A stretch of DNA of 19,839 nt from Terana coerulea (Eukaryota; Basidiomycota; Agaricomycetes; Polyporales; Phanerochaetaceae): assembly GCA_024811115.1 (NCBI GenBank), contig JAKOGH010000312.1, positions 1-19,839 on the forward strand, given 5' to 3'. The notes below the pieces were generated by a model. It saw only the letters and a list, made by a program, of their open reading frames with translations. It was not told the DNA's origin and ran no database searches. Of this stretch, positions 18,375-19,839 are shown piece after piece. A program made the position numbers and the translations under genes. Every line of letters starts with the position of its first letter. The stretch's first letter is position 1.

Positions 18375-19839
18375 GGTATGGTGTAGAACCGCAACCTCGG
18401 GGATATGAATATGCCTGCTCGAAGATGTGCAGTGCTGAGCTCGCGCATTGGAGCGGTCGATACTTATACCAAGCACCGGTCCGGCGCGGGAAGGCGGTCA
18501 ATTGCAGCCTGCACGATGGTGAGACGATGGTTCTATCTGTCGTGTCCGTGCTTATTCCGACCGCAGGAATACTTGATCAGGAAGCTGTCGCCACTGTTGA
18601 CAACTTTAGTATTTCTCATCAGTGCAACAACTACCTATGACTGGCACTGCAAAACGAAAAGTCAGTCGGACGGAGATGAGTACGACAGGTAGTACTGTAA
18701 CACTCACGTGCACGTTGATGGAGATACGTTCGGCAAGCTGCAAGTAAATAGATGCCCATAACTTTGAAATTACACTGTCCTCATTCCGATTTTTACATCA
18801 ATGCTGAGGTCTGTCGAGTAAGGAGAAAAGTTGGGTAAAAGCGAAGAAAGTCGAAGGAGGAGTGGGGTCAGCAGTGCTCAGTTTGCTGCAATTGTACTCG
18901 CTGGAACAGACTGGGTACCAAGATGTCGCAGAGAAGAGCAGCTCGATTTTCTGCAAAACACAGAATTAGGGAGATTGGAAGTGCAGTGCACTGAATGCAG
19001 GAGCACTCGAATGCGTGTCATTGCAAACGCCGCGGGTGGCCATGCCGACTTTAGGTTAAGGTTAACTGCTAGGAAGCGCGCGCTGATTGGCCGGAAATTG
19101 GAATTCTGTCCCGACTGACTTCCTTCGTTTCGCTGATGGGCTCCACTGGCCATGGTTCGCACATACCCCTGCAGATACACCTGGTTTGTGGAGGTGCATG
19201 AACTTCATATATCAATATCAGTTGCCTCTATATAACTAATGATAACCTCTAGGCAAAAAAACAAAATCGGAGCAATTCATAATCAGGTGTGTGCGTACAA
19301 GCCTGGAGCCCGACTCGGATTCACGAACTATAGGGTCCAGTACCAATGTTTTCAGCAGTATTTAATTCGGAATGCACACACAAATACTTCGCAACACCAA
19401 TCTTGCTTTGCATGTCGAGCTTTGTGTCCGCAGCACGGCTCTCTCTCACACCTGTCCAACAAACCCACCCATTCGGCAGCCCACCTTTACCACAAGTGAG
19501 CATGCGAGTCTAACGGCAAGCGCAGCGCGAACTTACAGCATTATCTAAGGTTGTAACACAGGTGCATGGGATCCACGAGAAGATGGTCAGCATATCATAC
19601 ATTGGACTCAAGTGAAAGGGTGCCGACGATGACCGGTGGCCATATGCTCGCAAGCCGGCGACCGTGAACGTTTAAACACAGACGCTTGGGCTAAGCATGC
19701 TGCTGCGTGTTGGCGCAGCCTCGGGCGGCATGATATGAAACCTTGACTGTACCTGAGGTCAGATATAACGCCGTCGGCTCCCTCGCGTGGCGGATGAGAC
19801 ATGGATCTTGAACACTCTGAACTCCCAGCATACTCAGCC
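18375..19839. other. About 1.5 kb with no recognised gene
   Basis: It contains the esterase promoter next to 18374. Beyond that only short open frames without family text are visible on either strand, and I could not assemble exons with matching phases. The window may end inside a spacer or just before a gene to the right. Confidence 0.4.

Noticed and set aside
1..19839. CRISPR arrays, bacterial operons, phage genes or a biosynthetic cluster
   Set aside because: The window is clearly eukaryotic with spliced genes, and no direct-repeat arrays or clustered pathway enzymes are visible.

Overview
The window reads as nuclear DNA of a mushroom-forming basidiomycete (Agaricomycetes; a polypore-like fungus is my guess). 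The reasons are genes split by many 48-71 bp introns with GTRNGY donors, a DUF6535 membrane protein of the type that is expanded in this class, a fungal arrestin-like protein, and an intron-bearing tRNA-Phe. All products are assigned by reading conserved motifs; no search was run.

Layout, left to right: (1) 10-1755, minus: arrestin-domain protein in six exons. (2) 1756-3772: no gene recognised. (3) 3773-9793, minus: one very long gene of ten exons, with DUF6535 and transmembrane segments at the N-terminus and a Cys/His-rich (ZZ-like) region plus a Ser/Pro/Ala-rich tail at the C-terminus. It is broken by two in-frame stop codons, two 1-nt frame breaks and a 1365-bp DNA transposon at 5232-6596. 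(4) 10299-14905, minus: MSH3, the mismatch-repair ATPase, in nineteen exons. (5) 15117-16323, plus: ATP12, the mitochondrial F1-ATPase assembly chaperone, head-to-head with MSH3 across about 210 bp. (6) 16897-16981, minus: tRNA-Phe(GAA) with a 12-nt intron. (7) 17489-18374, minus: an IAH1-type SGNH/GDSL esterase in four exons. (8) 18375-19839: nothing recognised.

The most interesting object is the transposon. It has a 25-bp perfect terminal inverted repeat starting CAC, 3-bp TCT target duplications and repeated TTTCAACC-type motifs near both ends. It sits inside an exon, and removing it with one TCT copy restores an uninterrupted reading frame that also splices in phase with its neighbours. 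It looks like a recent, non-autonomous CACTA-like insertion.

A second pattern crosses gene boundaries. Clean exon models of MSH3, ATP12, the arrestin gene and the DUF6535 gene each need one or more 1-nt corrections, most of them in short homopolymers. With those corrections every exon phase fits. This points to residual indel errors in the assembly rather than to real loss of MSH3 and ATP12, though tiny spurious or real introns (31 and 33 nt) are alternatives at two places. The two nonsense codons and the transposon in the DUF6535 gene are not of that kind and probably reflect true decay.
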